A stretch of DNA of 64,000 bases from Paramagnetospirillum marisnigri (GTDB lineage Bacteria; Pseudomonadota; Alphaproteobacteria; Rhodospirillales; Magnetospirillaceae), in NCBI RefSeq assembly GCF_001650715.1, contig NZ_LWQT01000055.1, positions 186,001-250,000 on the forward strand. The letters run 5' to 3'. Position numbers and translations under genes: made by a program. Below are positions 1 to 10,057 of the stretch, piece by piece (within the stretch, counting starts at the first letter, position 1; every line of letters begins with the position of its first letter). A model generated the notes under the pieces. The model saw only the letters and a program-made list of their open reading frames with translations, ran no database searches and was not told the origin of the DNA.

Positions 1-258
1 GGTGCGGCAGCCCAGGCCGATACCCTCGATGGCGGAATAGGGCATCAGCAGGGCGCGGCCCTGGCGGAAGCCCACCACCTCGCAGATCACCTTGCGGCCG
101 TCGCGGGCCACCACGTTGCAGCGGTCGCCCACCGACAGGGTGCGCTGCACCCCGCCCGCTTCCAGCAGCATGCCCTGGACCGCCGCCACCCGGCCATAGA
201 CCTGGATGTTGGAGACCCGTTCGATGTCGTTGATCAGGTTGCGGACCAGGAATTTCAC
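1..258 (-). CDS. fliI: Flagellum-specific ATP synthase FliI, N-terminal part (3' end outside window)
   Basis: Only the first 86 codons are inside the window; the gene runs off the left edge. FliI is the ATPase that energises export of flagellar subunits through the type III apparatus at the base of the basal body. The visible part is the N-terminal beta-barrel domain: the stretch VYGRVAAVQGMLLEAGG, then CEVVGFRQGRALLMP and GIGLGCRT, which match the FliI/F1-beta-like N-domain in order and spacing. Walker motifs would lie outside the window. Start taken as GTG at 258 because GAGAGG lies about 6 bases upstream. It is divergent from ctrA, which controls flagellar genes in relatives. An F1 or type III secretion ATPase is less likely given the GVQRTLSVGDR segment. 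Confidence 0.85.
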   Translation of the reverse strand, partial: MKFLVRNLINDIERVSNIQVYGRVAAVQGMLLEAGGVQRTLSVGDRCNVVARDGRKVICEVVGFRQGRALLMPYSAIEGIGLGCRT

Positions 259-369
259 GAAAAACGCCTCTCGACTTTCGACTGGTAAAAGTCTAGCCGC
301 CTTGAACTGGCCAGAATACCCCCTTATGGTTAAGATATGGTGGAGACAGAATGGTCCGGGAACCGAGTC

Positions 370-1080
<711 letters not shown>

Positions 1081-1169
1081 TATTGCGCCTGTTTTTCGTG
1101 AAACCACGAAATATGGTTTGATCCTGGACTCCGCTTGCGTCAGAATCCCGCGATTCCAAGGGGTTCGGC

Positions 1170-1877
1170 ATGGACGTTCAAAAACTCGCCAAGGTACTGG
1201 CCATGGCCGCCTCGGACAATGACGCCGAGGCGCTGCACGCGGTCCGTACCGCCAAGCGTCTGCTCGACAATGCCGGGCTCGATTTCGTCGCCCTGGCGTC
1301 GCGATTGTCGGACTCGGGGCCGGTGGTGCCTCCCACCCGCCTGGAAGATCTGGAAGACACCGTCTTCGACCTGCGCAACGAAATCCGCCATTTGCGCTCC
1401 GAGAACGAACGCCTGCGCCAGGGTCAGCCCGTGGCCGCCGCCGTCGCCCAGCCCAATCTGGCCGACACCGCCGCCATGCTGCGCCTGCAGGTGGAGCTGG
1501 ACGCCACCCAGCGGGAATTGCAGCGGACCCTGGCCGGAGCCGAAGCCGCCGAGATGGCGTTGCGCTCGGACCTGACCCAGGCCATCACCGCGCTGGACAA
1601 GCTGAACGGCCAGTTCGGCGAAATCAAGGCCCGCAACGACCGGCTGGAGGCGGAGAACCGCCGTCTCACCCTGGTGGCCACCGCGCTGAAGACCGAGCTG
1701 GACGAGCGCCTGGCCGACGCCAGCCATCCGCTGCCCACCCCCACCCAGCGCCCCGAGACCATCGCCCGGCCCGAACCCATGGCCCGGGTCGAGTCTGGCC
1801 CCCGCCGCGCCGCGCCCCACAGCGCCGCCCGCCGGGTGGGCAAGCCGGTCCCCGCCAATCAGTACGCGCTGTTCTGA
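1170..1877 (+). CDS. DUF2786-like, coiled-coil protein of unknown function
   Basis: A 235-aa protein that I cannot assign a function. The first 40 residues (KLAKVLAMAASDNDAEAL, then TAKRLLDNAGLDF) resemble the DUF2786 helical motif. Residues about 60-170 are heptad-rich and charged (LEDLEDTVFDLRNEIRHLR, EIKARNDRLEAENRRL), so a long coiled coil is likely. The tail is Pro/Arg-rich and probably disordered, ending in QYALF. No signal peptide or membrane segment. Start ATG 1170 has AAGGGG about 6 bases upstream. It follows ctrA in the same direction, separated by 89 bases, so its own promoter is possible. Confidence 0.75.
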   Translation: MDVQKLAKVLAMAASDNDAEALHAVRTAKRLLDNAGLDFVALASRLSDSGPVVPPTRLEDLEDTVFDLRNEIRHLRSENERLRQGQPVAAAVAQPNLADTAAMLRLQVELDATQRELQRTLAGAEAAEMALRSDLTQAITALDKLNGQFGEIKARNDRLEAENRRLTLVATALKTELDERLADASHPLPTPTQRPETIARPEPMARVESGPRRAAPHSAARRVGKPVPANQYALF

Positions 1878-1932
1878 GAGTCCCAAGCGGCTTGTGGGCA
1901 TGATATCATCCGGATCGTCGGGATTTTTCTGG

Positions 1933-2142
1933 ATGCAGGCCATGCATGTGAACGCCGAAGCCCTTCTCGCCAAGATCGCGTCGCTGTCGCCGGAACGCAT
2001 GGCCGAGGTCGAGGACTTCGTCGATTTCATCCGCCAGCGGGAGAAGGATGCCGCCCTTTCCCGTGCCGCCGCCGCCGCCAGCGGCCCCGCCTTCGCCCGG
2101 GTCTGGAGCAATCCAGAGGACGATGCCTACGATGCCCTTTGA
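1933..2142 (+). CDS. VapB/DUF2281-type antitoxin-like protein
   Basis: A small acidic protein of about 69 aa. Its core, LLAKIASLSPERMAEVEDFVDFIRQRE, matches the short helical motif shared by DUF2281 and many VapB/MazE-like antitoxins. The C-terminus FARVWSNPEDDAYDAL has the aspartate-rich end typical of an antitoxin tail that inserts into a MazF dimer. The stop overlaps the start of the broken MazF-like gene by 11 bases, the usual translationally coupled antitoxin-toxin layout. ATG 1942 is an equally possible start. With the toxin inactivated, this may be an orphan antitoxin. Confidence 0.65.
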   Translation: MQAMHVNAEALLAKIASLSPERMAEVEDFVDFIRQREKDAALSRAAAAASGPAFARVWSNPEDDAYDAL

Positions 2143-2467
2143 CTTCGGCGATATCGTCCTGGTTCCTTTTCCCTTCACCAGCCATGCCGCGTCCAAGAAG
2201 TGACCCGCCGTGGTGGTCAGTTCCCTGGCATACAATTCGGCACGTCCCGATCTGGTGGTGATGGCGGTGACGAGCCAAATCCGGGCAATCCCGGATTATC
2301 GCGAAACCGCCGTCACGGATTGGGCCAGAGCGGGGCTGCTTAAGCCTTCGGTGATCAAACCGGTCTTCGCCACCTTGGAACAACAGCTGGTGCTGCGAAT
2401 CCTGGGTCGCTTGGGCAACGCAGACACGCTGTCCCTGCGTGCGAGCATCTCCGAAATCCTGGGATAG
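2132..2467 (+). pseudogene. MazF/PemK-family toxin, interrupted by an in-frame TGA
   Basis: Reading from ATG 2132, the frame gives MPFDFGDIVLVPFPFT, the signature N-terminus of MazF/PemK endoribonucleases, and reaches KK, where TGA occurs at 2201-2203. The frame then resumes with PAVVVSS and runs intact to 2467. In the family this position reads KxRPAVVVS, so a single C-to-T change (CGA to TGA) explains the stop. The downstream half shows no other lesion, so the mutation is recent or the read is wrong. A functional toxin would cut mRNA at specific sequences and be neutralised by the upstream antitoxin. As written the product would be 23 residues and inactive. Confidence 0.8.
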
Positions 2468-2526
2468 GGGCGCCGTGTCGACGGCAAGGCTGGACTCTTC
2501 CGCCGCCTGCCCCATATAACCCGGTC

Positions 2527-3393
2527 ATGAGCACAGACTGGCCCTTCGTCAAGATGCACGGCCTCGGGAACGATTTCGTCGTTCTCGACGCCCGTTCGCG
2601 TGCCCTCGACCTGACCCCCGAGCGCATCCGCGCCATCGCCGACCGCCGCACCGGCATCGGCTGCGACCAGTTGGTGGTGATCGCGCCGCCCCAAACCGGT
2701 TCTAATGGCAGCTCGGTCAGCGACGCCACCATGCTGATCCATAATTCCGATGGCTCCGAGGTTGCCGCCTGCGGCAACGCCACCCGCTGCGTCGCCGCCC
2801 TGCTGATGGCGGAATCCGGCTCCGACTCGGTAGTGATCGAGACCCGGGCCGGGCTGCTGGACGCCGAAAGCCGGGGCGAGCGGCTGGTGGCGGTGGATAT
2901 GGGGCTGGCGCGGCTGGACTGGCGCGAGATTCCCCTGGCCGAGGCCAAGGACACCCTGCATCTCGGCATCGGTATCGGCCCGCTGGTGGACCCGGTGGGG
3001 ATCAGCATGGGCAATCCCCATGCGGTGTTCTTCGTCGACGACGCCGATTCCGTGGACCTCACCCGTCTCGGCCCGCAGTTGGAACACCATCCCCTGTTCC
3101 CGGAAAAGGCCAATATCGAGGCCGCCCAGATGCTGACGCCGCCGGACGCGCCCCTGGGCCGCATCCGCATGCGGGTGTGGGAGCGCGGCACCGGCATCAC
3201 CATGGCCTGCGGCACCGGCGCCTGCGCCACATTGGTGGCGGCGGCGCGGCGGGGCTTGAGCCCGCGCAAGGCCGAGATCGTGCTGGACGGCGGTTCGCTC
3301 ACCATCGAATGGCTGCCCGACGGCCATGTGCTGATGACCGGGCCGGTGGCCACCGCCTTTTCCGGGGTGCTGGACCCGTCGCTGCTGTCATGA
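2527..3393 (+). CDS. dapF: Diaminopimelate epimerase
   Basis: Converts LL-diaminopimelate to meso-diaminopimelate for peptidoglycan and lysine. At 288 aa it is normal length. The two catalytic cysteines are visible: Cys82 in ACGNATRC and Cys228 in [23 protein letters not shown] at the N-terminus is the family signature. Start ATG 2527 gives this N-terminus directly. The stop overlaps the start of mtaB (ATGA), opening a tight run dapF-mtaB-ftsY. A diaminopimelate-pathway aminotransferase is encoded elsewhere in the window at 32022. Confidence 0.97.
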   Translation: MSTDWPFVKMHGLGNDFVVLDARSRALDLTPERIRAIADRRTGIGCDQLVVIAPPQTGSNGSSVSDATMLIHNSDGSEVAACGNATRCVAALLMAESGSDSVVIETRAGLLDAESRGERLVAVDMGLARLDWREIPLAEAKDTLHLGIGIGPLVDPVGISMGNPHAVFFVDDADSVDLTRLGPQLEHHPLFPEKANIEAAQMLTPPDAPLGRIRMRVWERGTGITMACGTGACATLVAAARRGLSPRKAEIVLDGGSLTIEWLPDGHVLMTGPVATAFSGVLDPSLLS

Positions 3394-4646
3394 GCGAACC
3401 CAAGGCAACGGTCTTGACCTTCGGCTGTCGGCTCAACGCCTATGAGTCGGAAGTGATGAAGGAACATGCCCGCGCCACCGAGGCGGGGGTCGAGACCGTC
3501 ATCATCAATACCTGCGCCGTCACCGCCGAGGCCGAGCGCCAGGCCCGCCAAGCCATCCGCAAGATCCGGCGCGAACGCCCCGACGCCCGCATCGTGGTGA
3601 CGGGATGCGCCGCCCAGGCCCATCCCGAGAGCTTCGACGCCATGCCCGAAGTCGACCAGATCCTGGGCAATGCCGAGAAGATGCGCCCCGACATCTTCAG
3701 CGCCCCGCCCGCGGACAAGATCGTGGTCGGCGATATCATGCAAGTGCGCGAGGTGGCCAGCCATCTGGTCTCCGGCTTCGAGGGACGGGCGCGGGCCTTC
3801 GTCGAGGTGCAGCAGGGCTGCGACCACCGCTGCACCTTCTGCATCATCCCTTTCGGGCGTGGCCCCAACCGCTCCGTGCCCATGGGACGGGTGGTGGAGC
3901 AGATCAGGGAATTGGTGGCGGGCGGCTATCACGAAGTGGTGCTGACCGGCGTCGACGTCACCGCCTATGGCGCCGACCTGCCCGGCACGCCGGGGCTGGG
4001 TCAGTTGGTGCGACGCCTGCTGGCCGCCGTGCCCGAGCTTCCCCGCCTGCGGCTGTCCTCGCTGGACCCGGTGGAGGTGGATAAGGACCTGCTGGCCGCC
4101 ATCGCTGGGGAAGACCGGCTGATGCCCCATTTCCACCTGTCGGTCCAGGCGGGCGATGACACGATTTTAAAGCGCATGAAGCGCCGCCACCTGCGCGCCG
4201 ACGTCATTACGCTTGCGAAAGCAATTCGCGAGCGCCGCCCCGACGCCGCCCTGGGGGCCGATATCATCGCCGGTTTCCCCACCGAGGACGACGCGATGTT
4301 CCAGCAATCCCTCGATCTGGTGGACGAGGTCGGCCTAAGCCACCTGCACGTCTTTCCGTTCTCGGCCCGGCCGGGCACCCCCGCCGCCCGCATGCCCAAG
4401 GTCAAGGGCGACGTGGTCAAGGGCCGGGCCGCCGCCTTGCGCACCAAGGGCGAGGCCGCCCTGGCCGGATTCATGGCGGGACGCATCGGCGCGGAGGCAT
4501 CGGTGCTGATCGAGCGAGACGGCCAGGGCCATTGCGGGCATTATCTGCCGGTTCGGATTCCCGGTCTGACGGTGGAACCCGGGACCATCGTCCAAGCCCG
4601 GATCATCGGACTGTCCGATGGCGTGTTGCTGGGGGAACAGGCATGA
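3390..4646 (+). CDS. mtaB: tRNA t6A37 methylthiotransferase MtaB (radical SAM)
   Basis: Adds the methylthio group to N6-threonylcarbamoyladenosine 37 in ANN-decoding tRNAs. The order of domains is that of the MiaB/MtaB family: an N-terminal UPF0004 domain with Cys13, the Cys in [11 protein letters not shown] and the Cys in VVTGCAAQ that bind the auxiliary cluster; then the radical-SAM motif CDHRCTFC (Cys144, 148, 151); then a TRAM-like end. The sequence [16 protein letters not shown] favours MtaB over MiaB or RimO. At 418 aa the length is typical. ATG 3390 overlaps the dapF stop by 4 bases; a longer frame back to 3177 lies inside dapF and is an artefact. Confidence 0.93.
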   Translation: MSEPKATVLTFGCRLNAYESEVMKEHARATEAGVETVIINTCAVTAEAERQARQAIRKIRRERPDARIVVTGCAAQAHPESFDAMPEVDQILGNAEKMRPDIFSAPPADKIVVGDIMQVREVASHLVSGFEGRARAFVEVQQGCDHRCTFCIIPFGRGPNRSVPMGRVVEQIRELVAGGYHEVVLTGVDVTAYGADLPGTPGLGQLVRRLLAAVPELPRLRLSSLDPVEVDKDLLAAIAGEDRLMPHFHLSVQAGDDTILKRMKRRHLRADVITLAKAIRERRPDAALGADIIAGFPTEDDAMFQQSLDLVDEVGLSHLHVFPFSARPGTPAARMPKVKGDVVKGRAAALRTKGEAALAGFMAGRIGAEASVLIERDGQGHCGHYLPVRIPGLTVEPGTIVQARIIGLSDGVLLGEQA

Positions 4647-5626
4647 GTCTTTTTGGTTTCGGCAAGAAGAAGACCCCCGAGGCCCCGGCCGCCAAAGAAC
4701 CGGAACAGACCGGCTGGTTCGGCAAGCTGAAATCGGGCTTGGCCAAGTCGTCGTCCAAGCTGACCCAGGGCCTGGGCGACCTTTTCACCAAGCGCAAGCT
4801 GGATGACGAGGCGCTGGAGGACCTGGAAGATCTGCTGATCACCACCGATCTCGGCGTTGCCACCGCCGCCAAGGTCACCCGGCATCTGGCCAAGACCCGC
4901 TTCGGCCAGGATGTCTCGGCCGACGAGATCAAGCAGACCCTGGCCGAGGAAATCATCCGCATCCTGGACCCCGTGGCCCGGCCGCTGGTGATCGACCCTT
5001 CCCGCAAGCCCCATGTGGTGCTGGTGGTCGGCGTCAACGGTTCGGGCAAGACCACCACCATCGGCAAGCTGGCCAAGCAGAACAAGGATGCCGGGCTGTC
5101 GGTGACCCTGGCGGCGGGTGATACCTTCCGCGCGGCGGCGGTCGAGCAGTTGAAGGTCTGGGGGCAACGCACCGGCTGTCCGGTGATTTCCCGCGAGAAC
5201 GGCGCCGACGCCGCCGGTCTGGCCTATGACGCCATCACCGAATCCCGCAATCGCGGCGACGACCTGCTGTTCATCGATACCGCCGGGCGCCTGCAGAACA
5301 AGGCCGACCTGATGGCGGAACTGGCCAAGATCGTGCGCTCCATCAAGAAATGCGACGAGACCGCGCCCCATGACGTGCTGCTGGTGCTTGACGCCACCAC
5401 CGGCCAGAACGCCCATTCCCAGGTGGAGATCTTCAAGGACATGGTCAATGTCACCGGCCTGGTGCTGACCAAGCTGGACGGCACGGCGCGCGGCGGCGTG
5501 CTAGTGGCCCTGGCCGAGAAGTTCGGCCTGCCGGTCCATGCCATCGGCGTCGGCGAGCAGGCCGACGACCTGCGGCCGTTCGAGGCCGAAGCCTTCGCCA
5601 AGTCGCTTGTGGGCATGGATTCATAG
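4643..5626 (+). CDS. ftsY: Signal recognition particle receptor FtsY
   Basis: GTPase that docks SRP-ribosome complexes at the inner membrane. The protein is 327 aa with a short N-terminal extension ([18 protein letters not shown]) in place of the long acidic A-domain of E. coli, as is usual in alphaproteobacteria. The N-domain follows, and then the G-domain with P-loop GVNGSGKT (130-137), [18 protein letters not shown] and [10 protein letters not shown]. The start ATG 4643 overlaps the mtaB stop (ATGA), so the two are translationally coupled. Confidence 0.97.
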   Translation: MSLFGFGKKKTPEAPAAKEPEQTGWFGKLKSGLAKSSSKLTQGLGDLFTKRKLDDEALEDLEDLLITTDLGVATAAKVTRHLAKTRFGQDVSADEIKQTLAEEIIRILDPVARPLVIDPSRKPHVVLVVGVNGSGKTTTIGKLAKQNKDAGLSVTLAAGDTFRAAAVEQLKVWGQRTGCPVISRENGADAAGLAYDAITESRNRGDDLLFIDTAGRLQNKADLMAELAKIVRSIKKCDETAPHDVLLVLDATTGQNAHSQVEIFKDMVNVTGLVLTKLDGTARGGVLVALAEKFGLPVHAIGVGEQADDLRPFEAEAFAKSLVGMDS

Positions 5627-5678
5627 CCCTCTTCGTGCTTTATTGACGCCCTTGCGCCACCGCCTTGACCGGATTCAG

Positions 5679-6902
5679 ATGCACAGCTTGAACACCTACC
5701 GCGCGGGACCCGACGAGCGCGGCCATTTCGGCATTTTCGGCGGCCGCTACGTGGCCGAGACCCTGATGCCCCTGATCCTCCAGGTGGAGAAGGCCTATGC
5801 CGAGGCCAAGGCCGACCCCGCCTTCCAGGCCGAATTCCGCGACTTGCTGTCCCAATATGTCGGGCGGCCCAATCCGCTGTATTTCGCCCGTCGCCTGACC
5901 GAGGCCTTTGGCGGCGCCAAGGTCTTCCTGAAGCGGGAAGACCTCAACCATACCGGCGCCCACAAGATCAACAACTGCATCGGCCAGATCCTGTTGGCCC
6001 GGCGCATGGGCAAGCAGCGCATCATCGCCGAGACCGGCGCCGGTCAGCACGGCGTCGCCACCGCCACCGTCTGTGCCCTGTTCGGCATGCAATGCGTCAT
6101 CTATATGGGCGCCACCGACATCGAACGGCAGATGCCCAATGTCTACCGCATGAAGCTGCTGGGCGCCGAGGTCAAGCCGGTCACCTCCGGCGCCGCCACC
6201 CTCAAGGACGCCATGAACGACGCGCTGCGCGACTGGGTGTCCAATGTGGAGAGCACCTATTACCTGATCGGCACCGTCGCCGGTCCCCATCCCTATCCCG
6301 CCATGGTCCGCGATTTCCAGTCGGTGATCGGCGAGGAAGTGCGCGCCCAGATCCTGGCCCAGGAAGGCCGCCTGCCCGATAGTCTGGTGGCCTGTATCGG
6401 CGGCGGCTCCAACGCCATGGGCCTGTTCCATCCCTTCCTGGACGAGCCGAGCGTCCGCATCATCGGGGTCGAGGCCGCCGGACACGGGCTGGACAAGCTG
6501 CATGCCGCCTCGCTCACCGGGGGCAAGCCCGGCGTGCTGCACGGCAACCGCACCTATCTGCTGCAGGACGCCGACGGCCAGATCGCCGAGGCCCATTCCA
6601 TCTCGGCCGGGCTGGACTATCCCGGCATCGGGCCGGAACATTCCTGGCTGCACGAGACCGGCCGGGTCGAATACGTCTCCATCAAGGACGACGAGGCGGT
6701 TGTCGCCTTCCAGCAATGCACCCGCCTGGAAGGCATCATTCCGGCGCTGGAATCCAGCCACGCCATCGCCCATGCCGCCAAGATCGCGCCCTCGCTGCCC
6801 AAGGATCACCTGATGGTGATCAATCTGTCGGGCCGTGGCGACAAGGATGTCTCCACCATCGCCAAGGCACTGGGCGACGAACATCTGGGGGGACTCGTCT
6901 GA
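5679..6902 (+). CDS. trpB: Tryptophan synthase beta chain
   Basis: Catalyses the PLP-dependent condensation of indole with serine. At 407 aa it is full length. The PLP lysine is Lys96 in GAHKINN; the phosphate-binding loop GGGSNAMG and the catalytic-region sequence [12 protein letters not shown] are present. Start ATG 5679 gives [15 protein letters not shown], the usual N-terminus; the frame is open back into ftsY but that part is not conserved. It lies 52 bases after ftsY with no trpF immediately upstream in the window, so trpB may have its own promoter or share the upstream one. The stop overlaps the trpA start by one base (TGATG). Confidence 0.97.
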   Translation: MHSLNTYRAGPDERGHFGIFGGRYVAETLMPLILQVEKAYAEAKADPAFQAEFRDLLSQYVGRPNPLYFARRLTEAFGGAKVFLKREDLNHTGAHKINNCIGQILLARRMGKQRIIAETGAGQHGVATATVCALFGMQCVIYMGATDIERQMPNVYRMKLLGAEVKPVTSGAATLKDAMNDALRDWVSNVESTYYLIGTVAGPHPYPAMVRDFQSVIGEEVRAQILAQEGRLPDSLVACIGGGSNAMGLFHPFLDEPSVRIIGVEAAGHGLDKLHAASLTGGKPGVLHGNRTYLLQDADGQIAEAHSISAGLDYPGIGPEHSWLHETGRVEYVSIKDDEAVVAFQQCTRLEGIIPALESSHAIAHAAKIAPSLPKDHLMVINLSGRGDKDVSTIAKALGDEHLGGLV

Positions 6903-7702
6903 TGAGCAAGCGTCTGGACGCCCGCTTCGCCAAGCTGAAATCCGAGAATCGCGCCGCCCTGGTGACCTTCATCACCGCCAGCGATCCCGACCGCGCCACC
7001 AGCCAGGTGGTGCTGAACGGTTTACCCGGCGCGGGCGCCGATATCATCGAGCTGGGCATGCCCTTCACCGATCCCATGGCCGATGGCCCCGCCATCCAGC
7101 TAGCGGCGCAACGCGCCCTGGCGGCGGGCGGCTCGCTGAAGGTCACCCTGGAGATGGTGGCCGAGTTCCGCAAGACCGACAAGGACACCCCCATCATCCT
7201 GATGGGCTATTACAATCCCATCTATGCCTGGGGGCCGGAAAAGTTCGCGGGTGACGCCGCCCTGGCCGGGGTGGACGGGCTGATTATCGTCGACCTGCCG
7301 CCCGAGGAAGCCGACGAGCTGGTGCCCTTCCTCAAATCCGCCGCCATCGACTTCATCGTGCTGACCACGCCCACCAGTGACGATGCCCGCCTGCCGGTGG
7401 TGCTGGCCAATGCCTCGGGTTTTGTCTACTACGTCTCCATCGCCGGAGTGACCGGGACCAGTTCGGCCACCGGCGCCGCCATCGAAGAGGCGGTGAGCCG
7501 CATCCGCCGCCATACCGATCTGCCGGTCTGCGTCGGCTTCGGCATCAAGACCGCCGATCAGGCCGCCGAGGTTGCCCGGCTGGCCGAAGGCGCCGTGGTG
7601 GGTTCCGCCATCGTCTCCGTCCTGGCCGAGACCCGCTCGGCCGAGGCGCCGCTGGCCCTGGTCAAGGACCTGGCCAAGGGTGTGCGGGAAGCACGGCTTT
7701 AG
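6902..7702 (+). CDS. trpA: Tryptophan synthase alpha chain
   Basis: Cleaves indole-3-glycerol phosphate to indole, which is channelled to the beta subunit. The protein is a 266-aa TIM barrel. The catalytic Glu is in [15 protein letters not shown], Asp in the same motif, and the GVTG loop ([11 protein letters not shown]) and the phosphate-binding GFGIKTADQ are all visible. ATG 6902 shares a base with the trpB stop, ensuring stoichiometric expression. The upstream open frame inside trpB is a shadow. Confidence 0.97.
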   Translation: MSKRLDARFAKLKSENRAALVTFITASDPDRATSQVVLNGLPGAGADIIELGMPFTDPMADGPAIQLAAQRALAAGGSLKVTLEMVAEFRKTDKDTPIILMGYYNPIYAWGPEKFAGDAALAGVDGLIIVDLPPEEADELVPFLKSAAIDFIVLTTPTSDDARLPVVLANASGFVYYVSIAGVTGTSSATGAAIEEAVSRIRRHTDLPVCVGFGIKTADQAAEVARLAEGAVVGSAIVSVLAETRSAEAPLALVKDLAKGVREARL

Positions 7703-7739
7703 AGTCTAATTTCACAGCCTTCGACCGAGGAAATTGCTC

Positions 7740-8660
7740 ATGAACTGGCTGACCAACTTCGTCCGTCCCTCGCTGAAGGAAAAGCTGAAGGGGCTGGTGA
7801 CCCAGAAGGAAGTGCCCGACAATCTGTGGCACAAATGCCCGGGCTGCGGTCACATGATCTTCCACCGCGACCTGGAAAAGGCGTTGAATGTCTGCCAGCA
7901 CTGCGGCCATCACATGCGCCTGTCGGTGAAGAAGCGCCTGGGCATGCTGTTCGACGAGGGCCATTACCAGCGCATCGAGCTGCCCAAGGTCGCCGACGAC
8001 CCGCTGAAGTTCAAGGACCAGAAGCGCTATACCGACCGGCTGAAGGACACCCGCTCCAAGACCGGCGAGCATGACGCCATCGTGGTCGCCCATGGCAAGA
8101 TGGGTGGCATGAACGTGGTGGTCGCCGCCTTCAATTTCGACTTCCAGGGCGGCTCCATGGGCATCGCCGTGGGCGAGGGCATCGTCGCCGCCGCCGAACT
8201 GGCGGTGTTGCAGGACGCGCCGCTGATCGTGGTGCCCGCCTCGGGCGGGGCGCGCATGCAGGAAGGCATCCTGTCGCTGATGCAGATGGCCCGCACCACC
8301 GTGGCGGTGGACAAGGTCAAGGAACGCCGCCTGCCCTATATCGTGCTGCTGACCGATCCCACCACCGGCGGCGTCTCGGCCAGCTTCGCCATGCTGGGCG
8401 ATATCGCCCTCGCCGAGCCCGGCGCGGTGATCGGCTTCGCCGGGGCCCGCGTCATCGAATCCACCATCCGCGAAAAGCTGCCCGAGGGCTTCCAGAAGGC
8501 GGAATACCTGCTGGAACACGGCATGATCGACATGGTGGTGCCGCGCCGCGACCTGCGCGCCACCCTGGTGCGCATCCTGTCGCTGCTGAAAAACCGGGCA
8601 CCCGCCGGGGAATTGGTGGCGCTGCCCATCGACACCCCCGACGCGGTGGACGAGGATTGA
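7740..8660 (+). CDS. accD: Acetyl-CoA carboxylase carboxyltransferase beta subunit
   Basis: Forms, with AccA, the carboxyltransferase that makes malonyl-CoA. It is 306 aa. The N-terminal zinc ribbon has Cys33, 36, 52 and 55 (CPGC ... CQHC); the crotonase-fold part includes SGGARMQEG and TDPTTGGVSASFA, typical of the family. I prefer ATG 7740 to the in-frame TTG at 7734 because GAGGA lies at a better distance from the ATG. The stop overlaps the folC start, and the order trpA-accD-folC is a common arrangement in proteobacteria. Confidence 0.97.
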   Translation: MNWLTNFVRPSLKEKLKGLVTQKEVPDNLWHKCPGCGHMIFHRDLEKALNVCQHCGHHMRLSVKKRLGMLFDEGHYQRIELPKVADDPLKFKDQKRYTDRLKDTRSKTGEHDAIVVAHGKMGGMNVVVAAFNFDFQGGSMGIAVGEGIVAAAELAVLQDAPLIVVPASGGARMQEGILSLMQMARTTVAVDKVKERRLPYIVLLTDPTTGGVSASFAMLGDIALAEPGAVIGFAGARVIESTIREKLPEGFQKAEYLLEHGMIDMVVPRRDLRATLVRILSLLKNRAPAGELVALPIDTPDAVDED

Positions 8661-9961
8661 TCGATTCCATCCTGGAGCGCCTGACCCGGCTGCATCCCAA
8701 GGTCATCGACCTGTCCCTGGACCGGGTGTCGCGCCTGCTCGACGCCCTGGGCAATCCCCAGGACCGGCTGCCGCCGGTGGTGCATGTGGCCGGAACCAAC
8801 GGCAAGGGCTCCACCGTCGCCACCCTGCGGGCCCTGGCCGAGGCGGCGGGCCTGCGCGTCCATGTCTATACCTCGCCCCATCTGGTGCGCTTCGCCGAGC
8901 GTATCCGGGTCAACGGCGTCCTGCCCACCGATCCGGAGCTGCTGGCGCTGCTCGAAGAGGTGGAGGCCGCCAATGGCGGCCAGCCCGTCACCTTCTTCGA
9001 GATCACCACGGCGGCCGCCCTGCTGGCCTTCGCCCGGGCTCCGGCCGATCTCTGCATCCTGGAAACCGGGCTGGGGGGACGGCTGGACGCCACCAATGTA
9101 GTCGCGCGGCCCGCCCTGACGGTGCTGACCCCCATCGCCATGGACCACCAGAACTTCCTGGGTGGCCGCATCGAATCCATCGCCGCCGAGAAGGCGGGGA
9201 TCATGAAGCGGGGCGTGCCCTGCGTCATCGCCAAGCAAGGTCGCAAGGTGGTCAAGGTGCTCGAGGCCCGCTCCGGCGAGCTGGGCGTGCCGCTTTACAA
9301 GGAGGGTGAGGATTTCTTCGTCCGCACCCGCCCCGATGGCGGCCTGATCTATCGCGGCAAATCGGTGGAATGGTCGCTGCCCGCCCCCAATCTGGCGGGC
9401 GGTTTCCAGTCGCGCAACGCCGCCCTGGCCCTGGCGGCGGTGGAACGCCTGTCGCGACTGAACGTGCCGCCGGTCTTTCCCGACTTTCCCGACGCCGCCC
9501 TGGGCATGGGCCTGCGCTCCATCGACTGGCCCGCCCGGCTGCAACGGCTGAGCGCCGGACCGCTGGTGGAGCTGCTGCCCGAGGGCTGGGAACTATGGCT
9601 GGATGGCGGTCACAATCCCCATGCCGCCGAAGCCCTGGCCCAGCATACCCGCAATTGGCGGGACAAGCCCCTGGCCGCCGTGTTCGGCATGCTGTCCACC
9701 AAGGATGTGGATGGATATATGGAACCGCTGGCGCCCCGCTTCCATGCGCTGCGCGGTATCGCCATTCCGGGCGAGGACGCCTCGCTGTCGGCCGAGGACG
9801 CCGCTGGCGCCGCCACCCGCCATTTCTGCCTGGACGCCCGACCGGCCGCCGACGCGGCCGATGCCGTTCACCAACTGCTCCGAGTGGTGCCCGGCCCCGC
9901 CCGCATCCTGATCTGCGGCAGCCTTTATCTGGCCGGCACGATCTTATCAGTGCATCGGTAG
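8657..9961 (+). CDS. folC: Bifunctional folylpolyglutamate/dihydrofolate synthase
   Basis: Adds glutamate to dihydropteroate and folates; a Mur-ligase-family ATPase of 434 aa. The P-loop GTNGKGS is at 46-52, followed by TSPHLVRFAERIRVNG, the family signature, and ETGLGGRLDATN and AMDHQNFLG for the Mur-ligase centre. The start is an unusual TTG at 8657 overlapping the accD stop (TTGA); no ATG sits near the conserved N-terminus, so this choice is firm. Probably translationally coupled to accD. Confidence 0.93.
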   Translation: MIDSILERLTRLHPKVIDLSLDRVSRLLDALGNPQDRLPPVVHVAGTNGKGSTVATLRALAEAAGLRVHVYTSPHLVRFAERIRVNGVLPTDPELLALLEEVEAANGGQPVTFFEITTAAALLAFARAPADLCILETGLGGRLDATNVVARPALTVLTPIAMDHQNFLGGRIESIAAEKAGIMKRGVPCVIAKQGRKVVKVLEARSGELGVPLYKEGEDFFVRTRPDGGLIYRGKSVEWSLPAPNLAGGFQSRNAALALAAVERLSRLNVPPVFPDFPDAALGMGLRSIDWPARLQRLSAGPLVELLPEGWELWLDGGHNPHAAEALAQHTRNWRDKPLAAVFGMLSTKDVDGYMEPLAPRFHALRGIAIPGEDASLSAEDAAGAATRHFCLDARPAADAADAVHQLLRVVPGPARILICGSLYLAGTILSVHR

Positions 9962-9980
9962 TATATCCCTTGTTTGGGTG

Positions 9981-10009
9981 TTGACATAACCGCTCTGACT
10001 CGCAATCTG
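9981..10009 (+). promoter_or_regulatory. Candidate sigma-70 promoter upstream of the hemerythrin-fusion gene
   Basis: A perfect TTGACA (9981-9986) lies 71 bases before the next gene. The best -10 at 17-base spacing is AATCTG, which is poor, so this is only a candidate. The gap between folC and the next start (9962-10057) holds nothing else that I can see. Confidence 0.3.
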
Positions 10010-10057
10010 AATGGATTATGCCTTTTGATCGGCATGGGCGGACCGGGAGGGGCTTAG

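Noticed and set aside
2355-4136. Long minus-strand open frames across dapF and mtaB
   Set aside because: Antisense shadows of two clear enzymes; low-complexity composition and no ribosome binding site.
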